Assembly: GCA_030246985.1 (NCBI GenBank)
Contig: CP107246.1
Coordinates: forward strand, 1,366,282 to 1,430,281
DNA from: Candidatus Nitricoxidivorans perseverans
GTDB lineage: Bacteria > Pseudomonadota > Gammaproteobacteria > Burkholderiales > Rhodocyclaceae
DNA length: 64,000 nucleotides
Direction of reading: 5' to 3'
Below the pieces are notes generated by a model. The model searched no databases and was not told the DNA's origin. It saw nothing but the letters and a program-made list of their open reading frames with translations. Position 1 is the stretch's first letter. Each line of letters begins with the position of its first letter. Of the stretch, positions 8,251 to 15,803 are shown piece after piece. Both the position numbers and the translations under genes were made by a program.

Positions 8251-8871
8251 ATGAACCAGAACACCTGGCAGGACTTCAACGATGCAGAACAGCAACAGGG
8301 TTTCGATCTCATCCCCAAGGGCGCGCTCGTCAAGGTGCGCATGACGATCAAGCCGGGTGGTCACGACGATCCTGCCCAGGGTTGGACCGGGGGTTATGCC
8401 ACAGAGAGCTTCGACACCGGCAGCGTCTACCTCGCCTGCGAATTCGTCGTGCTGGAAGGCCCGTTTGCCAAACGCAAGATGTGGTCGAACATCGGCCTGC
8501 AATCCCGGAAAGGGCCAGCCTGGGGTCAGATGGGCCGCAGCATGATTCGCGGCATCCTCAATTCCGCTCGCAATGTCTCGCCTCAGGACAACTCACCCCA
8601 AGCCGCCACTGCCCGGCGCATCAACGGCTTCGCCGACTTGGATGGCATCGAGTTTCTGGCCCGCGTGGATGTCGAGAAGGACGCCAAGGGCGAGAACCGC
8701 AACGTGGTCAAGCTGGCCGTCGAACCCGATCACAAGGACTACGCGGCGCTGATGGGAATGGCGCCCAAGGTGCCGACCGGAGGCAGTTCCGCTACGCCAG
8801 CGCAGGCGACTCCGCCCCATGCGACTCCTCAGCGTCCGGCTGCCACTGGCAAGCCAGCCTGGGCACAGTAG
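8251..8871 (+). CDS. Phage single-stranded DNA-binding-like protein
   Basis: This 206-aa protein starts at ATG 8251 behind CAAGGAG. The core contains FDLIPKGALVKVRMTIKPGG, a beta-rich segment ending LACEFVVLEGPFAKRKMWSN and a C-terminal Pro/Thr/Ala-rich tail ending in KPAWAQ. This layout of OB-like body plus flexible tail resembles the DUF669/DUF2815-type SSB-like proteins of phages. Its position between a Sak4-like ATPase and nuclease genes supports a role in recombination. SSB activity is inferred. Confidence 0.6.
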   Translation: MNQNTWQDFNDAEQQQGFDLIPKGALVKVRMTIKPGGHDDPAQGWTGGYATESFDTGSVYLACEFVVLEGPFAKRKMWSNIGLQSRKGPAWGQMGRSMIRGILNSARNVSPQDNSPQAATARRINGFADLDGIEFLARVDVEKDAKGENRNVVKLAVEPDHKDYAALMGMAPKVPTGGSSATPAQATPPHATPQRPAATGKPAWAQ

Positions 8872-8881
8872 GAGCGTGGGC

Positions 8882-9094
8882 ATGAACGGAAAACGTTGTG
8901 GCAATTGCCATCATCTCGACCCAACAAGTGCCAGCGATATTGGCGGCTTGCGTATCGCTCGCTGCCGCCATCCGAAGGGTGTGCGCATCGGCACGACCGC
9001 CATTCGGAACGACTACGTCGAGTTGGATGCCTTCTGCTCTGAGCATGTCGTCCGTGCCCGGCGTGGATCGCAGCCGGGAGGCGGTCATGTATGA
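8882..9094 (+). CDS. Small Cys/His zinc-ribbon-like protein
   Basis: This 70-aa protein starts at ATG 8882 behind AGGAG. It has CGNCHHL near the start, then ARCRHP and DAFCSEHV, giving four cysteines with adjacent histidines as in a small zinc-binding fold. It overlaps the DUF6511 gene by 4 bases. No specific function can be assigned. Confidence 0.6.
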   Translation: MNGKRCGNCHHLDPTSASDIGGLRIARCRHPKGVRIGTTAIRNDYVELDAFCSEHVVRARRGSQPGGGHV

Positions 9095-9585
9095 GCGGAA
9101 AGTGTTGGGTCTGCAAGCGCCAGGCCAGGGGATTCGGCTATTCCGACAGCCGGCATCGCATCGGCAACCCTCGGCGCTACCCCATCGACTGGGTGTTCTG
9201 CTCCCGACGCTGCCAGGACGCGTTTCACGCACTGTATGGCAACTGGCTGCGCGTCAAGGATGGCGGCAAGGGCATCAGGGAGGTCGTCATGATCGATCCG
9301 TCTGATGTCGAGCTGGCAGCCATGCGCAGTTGTCTCAAAGCGTTCGGCGAGGCAGCCGGCGCGATCGGGTTCACCAAGCCGCTCGGCAACTACTCCGAGG
9401 CCGAGGCGCTGCGCGTGATCGATGCCATCGTGACCTGCTACACCGATGCGATGGTCGTGCACCACGAGGCGACCAAATTCCCACCGGTGCGGGGCATGGC
9501 GCCTACCCGCGATCCGCTGGCGAGTCCGTTCGCCGATCTGGAGGATGACCTGCCTTGGGAAGACGGGAAGGGAGGCAAGTCATGA
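9091..9585 (+). CDS. DUF6511-like phage protein
   Basis: This 164-aa protein has an N-terminal zinc-finger-like segment (CWVCKRQARGFGYSD, then FCSRRCQDAFHALYG) and a C-terminal region ending in acidic residues. It resembles the DUF6511 family of phage early regions, from memory. Function is unknown. It is coupled to both neighbours by short overlaps. Confidence 0.6.
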   Translation: MSGKCWVCKRQARGFGYSDSRHRIGNPRRYPIDWVFCSRRCQDAFHALYGNWLRVKDGGKGIREVVMIDPSDVELAAMRSCLKAFGEAAGAIGFTKPLGNYSEAEALRVIDAIVTCYTDAMVVHHEATKFPPVRGMAPTRDPLASPFADLEDDLPWEDGKGGKS

Positions 9586-10319
9586 TGGACTTCAACTCCT
9601 CTTCCAGCATTTCTGGACAGATCGCCGCACTGGTCGATGCCGGAATGCAGCGCGTGCGCTCCACTGAGGTGCAGCGTGAGTACCTGGGTGCTTCGCGCCT
9701 CGGGACGTCATGCGAACGTGCCCTGCAGTACGAGTTTGCTAAGGCGCCGGTCGATCACGGTCGAGAAACCGATGGGCGCTTGTTACGCATCTTCGAGCGT
9801 GGCCATGTCATGGAGGACTGCATGGTCGAGTGGTTGCGGGCAGCCGGGTTCGATCTGCGCACCCGTAAACCCAGTGGCGATCAGTTCGGTTTCTCGGCGG
9901 TCGGCGGACGCCTGCAGGGGCACATCGACGGCGTCATAGTCGATGGCCCCGAGGGCTTTGCTTACCCAGCTCTATGGGAGTGCAAGTGCCTCGGATCGAA
10001 GTCGTGGCGTGACCTGGAGAAAAACCGGCTGGCCGTGGCCAAACCGATCTATGCCGCGCAGGTAGCGATCTACCAGGCCTATCTGGAGTTGCATGAACAG
10101 CCGGCAATCTTCACGGCGATCAATGCCGACACCATGGAGATCTACACCGAACTGGTGCCGTTCGATGCTGCACTGGCCCAGCGCATGTCCGACCGAGCGC
10201 TGAGGATTATTTCGGCCACGGATGCCGGAGAGTTGCTGCCACGCAGCTTTCTCGAATCCACCCACTTTGAGTGCCGGATGTGCGCATGGCAGGACCGGTG
10301 CTGGAGGAATACACCATGA
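9582..10319 (+). CDS. PD-(D/E)XK nuclease (Cas4/RecB-like)
   Basis: This 245-aa protein starts at ATG 9582 after GGGAGG. Core motifs are present: GHIDGVI near residue 115 gives the Asp, and WECKCLG near residue 132 gives the E-x-K. The downstream QVAIYQAYLE is the usual Q-x3-Y helix. One cysteine before the core (TSCERALQYEF) and three at the C-terminus (CRMCAWQDRCW) suggest an iron-sulfur cluster as in Cas4/AddB nucleases. It probably processes DNA ends for phage recombination together with the ATPase and SSB-like protein. Confidence 0.8.
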   Translation: MMDFNSSSSISGQIAALVDAGMQRVRSTEVQREYLGASRLGTSCERALQYEFAKAPVDHGRETDGRLLRIFERGHVMEDCMVEWLRAAGFDLRTRKPSGDQFGFSAVGGRLQGHIDGVIVDGPEGFAYPALWECKCLGSKSWRDLEKNRLAVAKPIYAAQVAIYQAYLELHEQPAIFTAINADTMEIYTELVPFDAALAQRMSDRALRIISATDAGELLPRSFLESTHFECRMCAWQDRCWRNTP

Positions 10320-10531
10320 ACCCTTCGTCCATCACCGATGTACTTGGCGAGCGCTTAGTTGATGCAAGCGAGGCCGCCCATTGCCTGAATCTGCCGATGT
10401 ACTTGCTCACTCATCCCAAGGAGCGTCAGCGGCTTGGCATACCGCATTACCGGGTCGGCAAGCTCGTGCGCTTCAAATTGCAGGAGTTGGAAGCTTGGAT
10501 GCTGGCACAGGGGGGCGCGTCGAATGCTTGA
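10316..10531 (+). CDS. Excisionase-like helix-turn-helix protein
   Basis: This 71-aa protein starts in an ATGA overlap with the nuclease stop. VDASEAAHCLNLPMYLLTHP followed by YRVGKLVRFKLQELEAWM is the HTH_17/excisionase pattern. The C-terminal half of the protein at 43172-43645 has the same domain. It overlaps the primase start at 10524 by 8 bases. It likely regulates or assists DNA binding; the target is unknown. Confidence 0.75.
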   Translation: MNPSSITDVLGERLVDASEAAHCLNLPMYLLTHPKERQRLGIPHYRVGKLVRFKLQELEAWMLAQGGASNA

Positions 10532-12806
10532 TTTCAACGAAGCCCATGTTGAGTTGCCACAGGACAGCGGAGTGACACGAGAGTCGTTAAGGACCGATCT
10601 CGTCGCTCGACTGGAATCGGTCCTGGCCACACTGTTCCCTGCGGGCAAGAAGCGCAAAGGGAAATTCCTCATCGGCGATGTGCTTGGCAGCCCAGGCGAT
10701 AGCCTCGAGGTCGTTCTCGATGGTGAGAAGGCCGGGCTGTGGACCGATCGTGCGACCGGGGATGGCGGTGACATCTTCGATCTCATCGCTGCCCACTTGG
10801 GTGCCAATGTGCAGACGGATTTTCCGCGTGTGCTTCAGCACGCGGCAGATCTGCTTGGGCAAGCACCGTCGACGACCTCCCGCAAGGCCAAGAAGGAGCC
10901 ACCCGTCGATGACCTCGGCCCGGCCACCGCGAAGTGGGACTACTTCGACGCGGCCGGAAATCTGATCGCGGTGGTCTACCGCTACGACCCACCCGGACGG
11001 AAGAAGGAGTTTCGTCCGTGGGACGCCAAACGCCGAAAGATGACGCCACCCGAGCCGCGCCCGCTCTACCATCAGCCCGGCTTGGCATTGGCCAGCCAGG
11101 TGATACTGGTCGAGGGCGAGAAATGCGCGCAGGCGCTCATCGATACGGGCGTCACTGCCACGACGGCGATGCACGGCGCGAATGCCCCGGTGGAGAAAAC
11201 CGACTGGTCGCCGTTGGCCGGCAAGTCCGTACTGATCTGGCCTGACCGCGACAAGCCGGGCTGGGACTATGCGACGCAGGCAGCGCAGGCCATCCTGTCG
11301 GCGGGCGCGAAAACCTGCCACATCCTGTACCCGCCAGAGGAAGCGGCTGAAGGGTGGGATGCGGCTGACGCCATCGCCGAGGGCTTTGACGTTGCGGCAT
11401 TTCTCGCTCATGGCCCACGTCTGCAGATGCACGACGTTACGGTTGATGCCGAGCCGGTAGCCAGCAGCGACGAGTCGGTATGGGGCACAGAGGATGCACT
11501 GGCCCTGGCCTTCACTCGGCGCTACCACCGCGACTGGCGATACGTGGCGACCTGGGGCCGCTGGCTGGTGTGGGACGGCAATCGCTGGCGCACCGAAGAC
11601 ACACTGGCCGCCACTGATCTGATCCGCAGCGTTTGCCGGCATGCCGCCGTGCGTGCCGAGAATCCCAAGGTGGCCGCCAAGCTCGCGAGTTCGAGCACGG
11701 TCGGCGGCGTGGAACGGCTGGCACGGGCGGATCGCAGGCATGCCGCCACCACCGAAGAGTGGGATGCCGATCCGTGGCTGCTCAACACCCCGGGGGGCGT
11801 GGTCGATCTCAAGACCGGACGCCAGCGTCCCCATGACCGTGCTGACCGGATGACGAAAATCACCACGGCCACGCCCGGAGGGGACTGTCCGACCTGGCGT
11901 CAGTTCCTCGACGAGGTCACGGGTGGCGATATGGAGTTGCAGAGCTACTTGCAGCGAATGGTCGGTTACGCACTGACCGGCTCGACGCGCGAGCATGCAC
12001 TGTTTTTCCTGTACGGCACGGGTGCGAATGGCAAGTCGGTGTTCGTGAACACGTTGGCCACCATCCTTGGCGACTACGCCACCAACGCGCCGATGGATAC
12101 CTTCATGGAAACGCGCACCGACCGGCATCCGACCGATATGGCTGGCCTACGCGGTGCACGCTTCGTGGCGGCCATCGAAACTGAACAGGGGCGACGCTGG
12201 GCCGAATCGAAGGTCAAAAACCTGACCGGTGGAGACAAGATCTCCGCGCGCTTCATGCGCCAGGACTTCTTCGAGTTCTTCCCACAGTTCAAGCTGTTTG
12301 TGGCCGGCAACCACAAGCCCGCGATTCGCAACATCGACGAGGCGATGAAGCGGCGACTGCACCTGATCCCGTTCACGATCACCGTGCCGCCCGAGCGCCG
12401 CGATAAACATCTGCAGCAGAAATTGCTGGCCGAGCGTGACGGCATCCTGGCCTGGGCCGTGCAGGGCTGCCTCGACTGGCAACGCCTGGGACGGCTCGAC
12501 CCTCCTCAGCGGGTGGTGGAAGCAACCGAGGAGTATTTCGAAGCCGAGGATGCTTTGGGCCGCTGGCTGGAGGAAAGCTGTGTGCGTGAGCCCAACGCCA
12601 AGTCGCTGACCGCCGAACTGTTCACCGACTGGAAGCAATGGGCGGAAGCGGCGGGCGAATTCATCGGGTCGCAGCGGCGTTTTTCCGATCTGCTCATCAC
12701 ACGCGGAATCGAGAAGTGGCGCAACAGCATGGGTGTGCGGGGATTTCAGGGGATCGGCCTCAAGAACCCGCCAGCGCCCGCCTACACCCCTTACGCCGAC
12801 AACTGA
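10524..12806 (+). CDS. Phage/plasmid primase-helicase, P4/D5 type
   Basis: The start is taken at ATG 10524, giving 760 aa; the longer in-frame start lies within the previous gene. The N-terminal part has a primase-like region and a TOPRIM-like segment (QVILVEGEKCAQALID, then VLIWPDRDKPG). A D5_N domain follows (WGRWLVWDGNRWRTEDTLAA, WLLNTPGGVVDLKTGR). The C-terminal SF3-type helicase has a Walker A motif GTGANGKS near residue 500. The protein would prime and unwind phage DNA. The 14-bp inverted repeat just downstream is a candidate origin. Confidence 0.9.
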   Translation: MLDFNEAHVELPQDSGVTRESLRTDLVARLESVLATLFPAGKKRKGKFLIGDVLGSPGDSLEVVLDGEKAGLWTDRATGDGGDIFDLIAAHLGANVQTDFPRVLQHAADLLGQAPSTTSRKAKKEPPVDDLGPATAKWDYFDAAGNLIAVVYRYDPPGRKKEFRPWDAKRRKMTPPEPRPLYHQPGLALASQVILVEGEKCAQALIDTGVTATTAMHGANAPVEKTDWSPLAGKSVLIWPDRDKPGWDYATQAAQAILSAGAKTCHILYPPEEAAEGWDAADAIAEGFDVAAFLAHGPRLQMHDVTVDAEPVASSDESVWGTEDALALAFTRRYHRDWRYVATWGRWLVWDGNRWRTEDTLAATDLIRSVCRHAAVRAENPKVAAKLASSSTVGGVERLARADRRHAATTEEWDADPWLLNTPGGVVDLKTGRQRPHDRADRMTKITTATPGGDCPTWRQFLDEVTGGDMELQSYLQRMVGYALTGSTREHALFFLYGTGANGKSVFVNTLATILGDYATNAPMDTFMETRTDRHPTDMAGLRGARFVAAIETEQGRRWAESKVKNLTGGDKISARFMRQDFFEFFPQFKLFVAGNHKPAIRNIDEAMKRRLHLIPFTITVPPERRDKHLQQKLLAERDGILAWAVQGCLDWQRLGRLDPPQRVVEATEEYFEAEDALGRWLEESCVREPNAKSLTAELFTDWKQWAEAAGEFIGSQRRFSDLLITRGIEKWRNSMGVRGFQGIGLKNPPAPAYTPYADN

Positions 12807-12827
12807 CGCTCATGAAAAACCATCTGC

Positions 12828-12920
12828 CTGACGCAGCCGACGCTCTTTCACGTAACTCGCCACACGTGTGCGCGTGCGCGCCTCATGGAATGTTTCGACA
12901 AACCGTGTCGGCTGCGTCAG
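12828..12920. repeat. 14-bp inverted repeat, possible origin or operator
   Basis: CTGACGCAGCCGAC at 12828-12841 is perfectly complementary to GTCGGCTGCGTCAG at 12907-12920. The 65-base spacer holds a perfect 10-bp palindrome CACACGTGTG (12861-12870) and an alternating GCGCGTGCGCGC. It fills the gap between primase-helicase and resolvase genes. Origin, operator or mRNA stem are all possible. Confidence 0.55.
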
Positions 12921-12946
12921 ACCCAGAGCAAGAAAGGACTGAACAC

Positions 12947-13411
12947 ATGAACACGACGATCCTGGCCCTCGATCTGGGCACGAATACCGGGTGGGCGCTG
13001 CACCACTTGGACGGCAGCATCATCAGCGGCACACAATGCTTCAAGCCGCAGCGCTTCGAGGGCGGCGGTATGCGCTTCCTGCGCTTCAAGCGCTGGCTCA
13101 ACGAACTGCTGTCGGCCAGCCATTCCATCAACGCGGTGTACTTCGAAGAGGTACGGCGTCACGCAGGCGTCGATGCCGCGCACGCCTACGGCGGGTTCAT
13201 GGGCCACCTCACTGCCTGGTGCGAGCACCAGAACATCCCCTATCAGGGCGTGCCAGTCGGCACGATCAAGAAGCACGCGACCGGTAAAGGCAATGCCGGC
13301 AAGGACGAGATGATCGCAGCCGCACGGTCACGTGGTCACGACCCCAAGGACGACAACGAAGCCGATGCCCTGGCACTGCTGCACTGGGCCATCGAGACGC
13401 AGGAGGTGTGA
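12947..13411 (+). CDS. RuvC-like Holliday junction resolvase
   Basis: This 154-aa protein starts at ATG 12947 behind AGAAAGGA. The first strand ILALDLGTNTGWAL carries the first acidic residue of an RNase H/RuvC fold. YFEEVRRHAG gives the second, and DDNEADALALLHWA the C-terminal Asp pair. Phages of this type use such an enzyme to resolve branched DNA before packaging. An upstream in-frame extension reaches back across the inverted repeat and is rejected. Confidence 0.82.
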   Translation: MNTTILALDLGTNTGWALHHLDGSIISGTQCFKPQRFEGGGMRFLRFKRWLNELLSASHSINAVYFEEVRRHAGVDAAHAYGGFMGHLTAWCEHQNIPYQGVPVGTIKKHATGKGNAGKDEMIAAARSRGHDPKDDNEADALALLHWAIETQEV

Positions 13412-13412
13412 C

Positions 13413-13616
13413 GTGAAGATCCCGGCACAGCAATACCGCTGCCCTCTCGGCCGCCTGCAACCGCAGACCACCGACCTGGAAACTATCAAGCAGTCCGGCT
13501 GGCGCGACCAGCACATCCTCGTGGTGTCCGAGCAGGACGACCGTCTGGACTTCGTCGAGCGGGAGTTCGTGCGACGGATCGGCGAGCGCCTTTACGGAGG
13601 GAAGCGTCATGGCTGA
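13413..13616 (+). CDS. Small uncharacterised phage protein
   Basis: This 67-aa protein starts at GTG 13413 behind AGGAGGT. It begins MKIPAQQYRCPLGRLQPQT and ends in a basic helix (EREFVRRIGERLYGGKRHG). It overlaps the DUF6362 gene by 8 bases and is probably co-translated with it. No known motif is present. Confidence 0.6.
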   Translation: MKIPAQQYRCPLGRLQPQTTDLETIKQSGWRDQHILVVSEQDDRLDFVEREFVRRIGERLYGGKRHG

Positions 13617-14007
13617 ATGGACAATGGAGGATGTGGCAGCGCGCTTTTCCGAGGCGGCAGAGACCGGACGGCGGTTGCCTCCGATCAGAGTGCAGGGCTA
13701 CTTCAATGTGTGGCCAGCGTTCGCACGCAAGGAATGGGAAGGCTTCACGGACAAGGACTACGAGTACCGCCCGCTGCCACCAAGCCCTGAAGCCATCGAC
13801 CGGATGCTGGAGGCGATGCGCTGGGTGCAGTGGTTGGAGGAGGAGCAGCGACACCTGATCTGGATGCGTGCCAAGCAATACGAGTGGAAGGTCATTTGTC
13901 GTCGCTTTGGTTGCGAGCGGACGACGGCGTGGCGACGGTGGCAACGGGCATTGCAGATCGTTGCTGAGCGACTCAATGAGCAGCCTCATCGCGCGGTAGT
14001 GTTTTGA
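13609..14007 (+). CDS. DUF6362-like phage protein
   Basis: This 132-aa basic, Trp-rich protein contains RHLIWMRAKQYEWKVICRRF and CERTTAWRRWQRALQIVAER, a sigma-region-4-like HTH. It resembles the DUF6362 family found at the end of phage early regions. The HTH suggests a DNA-binding regulator, possibly of late genes. It is the last gene before two terminators. Confidence 0.65.
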   Translation: MAEWTMEDVAARFSEAAETGRRLPPIRVQGYFNVWPAFARKEWEGFTDKDYEYRPLPPSPEAIDRMLEAMRWVQWLEEEQRHLIWMRAKQYEWKVICRRFGCERTTAWRRWQRALQIVAERLNEQPHRAVVF

Positions 14008-14032
14008 CGTGAATTGGCGCCAATAGACGCGT

Positions 14033-14065
14033 AACCGCTGCAATCAACGGCAATCAGCGGTTTTT
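14033..14065 (+). terminator. Terminator after the early operon
   Basis: AACCGCTG (14033-14040) pairs perfectly with CAGCGGTT (14055-14062) across a 14-base loop, and the stem runs into TTTTT. It lies 26 bases after the DUF6362 stop. Confidence 0.7.
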
Positions 14066-14277
14066 GGCCATGCAACATCCACCCCGGATTTTGGATAGTA
14101 TGACAGCTATGATCTGGCGAGCGGTGTGGGTGTGAAGCTACATCGCTCTCAGTCAGGAAATTCGACGGGTCCTTCCTGTCCAAAATCCCATGCGGGGGGC
14201 GCGAGCGCGGCATTTCGCTAGCGTCAAACTGCAAACCGAGGTTTGCAGGGTTTGCAGGTTTGCACCCCAGTCCTACC
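14066..14277. repeat. Non-coding stretch with GTTTGCAG repeats
   Basis: No convincing gene is seen between the two terminators. At 14229-14264, CTGCAAAC is followed by GTTTGCAG, GTTTGCAG and GTTTGCA, so one inverted and three direct copies are packed in 36 bases. Upstream is a G-run with GC-rich sequence (GCGGGGGGCGCGAGCGCGG) before CATTTCGCTAGCG. This could hold an operator, iterons or a packaging site. Confidence 0.5.
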
Positions 14278-14301
14278 GGCCCGCCACTGCGCGGGCCTTT
14301 T
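14278..14301 (+). terminator. Terminator before the methyltransferase genes
   Basis: GGCCCGC (14278-14284) and GCGGGCC (14291-14297) form a perfect 7-bp stem with a 6-base loop, followed directly by TTTT. The 95 bases from here to the first methyltransferase start contain no clear gene. Confidence 0.7.
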
Positions 14302-14396
14302 AGTTTCTACCGCAGCAGCGACCCTTGCGGCCCGTGACGGGGCTTTCCTCCTTTCACCCGTCCGGGCCGCACCTTTTTTGGAAACCCGAACTGAAC

Positions 14397-15803
14397 ATGC
14401 TCAACGTCGAGTACCGCAAGGTCGAGACGCTGATCCCCTACGCCCGGAATCCGAGGACGCACACTGACGAGCAGGTGGCCAAGATCGCCGCCAGCATCGT
14501 CGAGTACGGCTGGACGAATCCGATCCTGGTGGACGGCGAGAACGGCATCATTGCCGGCCACGGTCGACTGGCCGCCGCGCGCAAGTTGGAACTGGCTGAA
14601 GTGCCAGTCATCGAATTGGCTCACCTGTCACCCACACAGAAGCGCGCCTACGTGATTTCCGACAACCGCCTGGCGCTCGACGCCGGGTGGGACGACGCAA
14701 TGCTGGCGCTGGAACTGGCCGAGCTGTCCGAGGCCGGGTACGACCTCGCGCTCACCGGCTTCGACGATGCCGAGATCGAGGAACTGCTCGCCACCGATGT
14801 GGCGGTTGGTGACGAAGCCGGCGACGAGCAGGAGAGCGATGAGCCCGATGCGGCGGACGATGTCCCGGCCGTTCCGGCGACGCCCGTCTCCCGGCCCGGT
14901 GACATCTGGCAGCTGGGCGCGCATCGCGTCATCTGCGGCGACGCAGCCGATGCCGAGGTGGTCGCTGCCCTGATGGCTGGCGAGCAAGCGGTGCTCTGCT
15001 TCACCTCACCGCCCTACGGCAACCAGCGCGACTACACGAACACCATCATTGATTGGGATGCCCTGATGCGCGGCGTCTTTGCCCAGCTGCCGATGGCCCC
15101 GACCGGCCAAGTGCTGGTCAATCTCGGGCTGATCCACCGCGAGCAGGAAGTCGTCCCGTACTGGGATGGCTGGCTCGATTGGATGCGCAGCCAGGGCTGG
15201 CGGCGTTTCGCCTGGTACGTCTGGGATCAGGGGCCGGGCTTGCCCGGCGACTGGAATGGTCGGCTCGCACCGGCCTTCGAATTCGTCTTCCACTTCAACC
15301 GGAAGGACAGCGAGGCACGCCGCCCCAACAAGATCGTGCCCTGCATCTACGCCGGGCGCGACACCCATTTGCGCGGCGACGGCACGAGTGCCGGTGGTAT
15401 GCGCAACAAGGATGGCAGCAAGACGGCGTGGAACCACGTCGGCACCGTCACCCAGGACTTCCGCATTCCCGACTCGGTGATTCGCATCATGCGGCACAAG
15501 GGCAAGATCGGTCAGGACATCGACCACCCGGCCGTGTTCCCGGTGGCGCTGCCCCAGTTCGTGCTGGAGTCCTACACCGACGACGGCGAGATCGTGTTCG
15601 AACCGTTCTGCGGCTCGGGCACCACGATCCTTGCCGCGCAGCGTACCGGGCGAGTGACCCGGGCAACGGAGATCGCGCCCGAGTACGTTGACGTGACGGT
15701 CAAGCGCTTCCAGCAGAACTTCCCCGACGTGCCGGTGACCCTGGTGGCCACCGGACAGACCTTCGATGAGGTCGCCGTCGAACGATTGGGAGCGCGGTCA
15801 TGA
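14397..15803 (+). CDS. ParB-domain / DNA methyltransferase fusion, first copy
   Basis: This 468-aa protein starts at ATG 14397. Residues ~1-120 form a ParB/sulfiredoxin-like domain (LIPYARNPRTHTDEQVAKIA, GHGRLAAARKLELAEVPVI). An acidic linker leads to an SAM-dependent methyltransferase with catalytic TSPPY near residue 203 and the SAM-binding FCGSGTT near residue 403. That order is the beta class, and TSPPY is most common in N4-cytosine enzymes. It overlaps the second copy by 4 bases. It probably modifies phage DNA against host restriction; its partner restriction enzyme is absent. Confidence 0.88.
   Translation: MLNVEYRKVETLIPYARNPRTHTDEQVAKIAASIVEYGWTNPILVDGENGIIAGHGRLAAARKLELAEVPVIELAHLSPTQKRAYVISDNRLALDAGWDDAMLALELAELSEAGYDLALTGFDDAEIEELLATDVAVGDEAGDEQESDEPDAADDVPAVPATPVSRPGDIWQLGAHRVICGDAADAEVVAALMAGEQAVLCFTSPPYGNQRDYTNTIIDWDALMRGVFAQLPMAPTGQVLVNLGLIHREQEVVPYWDGWLDWMRSQGWRRFAWYVWDQGPGLPGDWNGRLAPAFEFVFHFNRKDSEARRPNKIVPCIYAGRDTHLRGDGTSAGGMRNKDGSKTAWNHVGTVTQDFRIPDSVIRIMRHKGKIGQDIDHPAVFPVALPQFVLESYTDDGEIVFEPFCGSGTTILAAQRTGRVTRATEIAPEYVDVTVKRFQQNFPDVPVTLVATGQTFDEVAVERLGARS

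Noticed and set aside
10587-12128. 513-codon minus-strand frame
   Set aside because: Antisense shadow of the primase-helicase gene in GC-rich DNA; composition is Arg/His/Gly-rich and no motif is present.
13986-14234. 82-codon minus-strand frame in the non-coding stretch
   Set aside because: No ribosome site, crosses a clear terminator hairpin and has no family resemblance.
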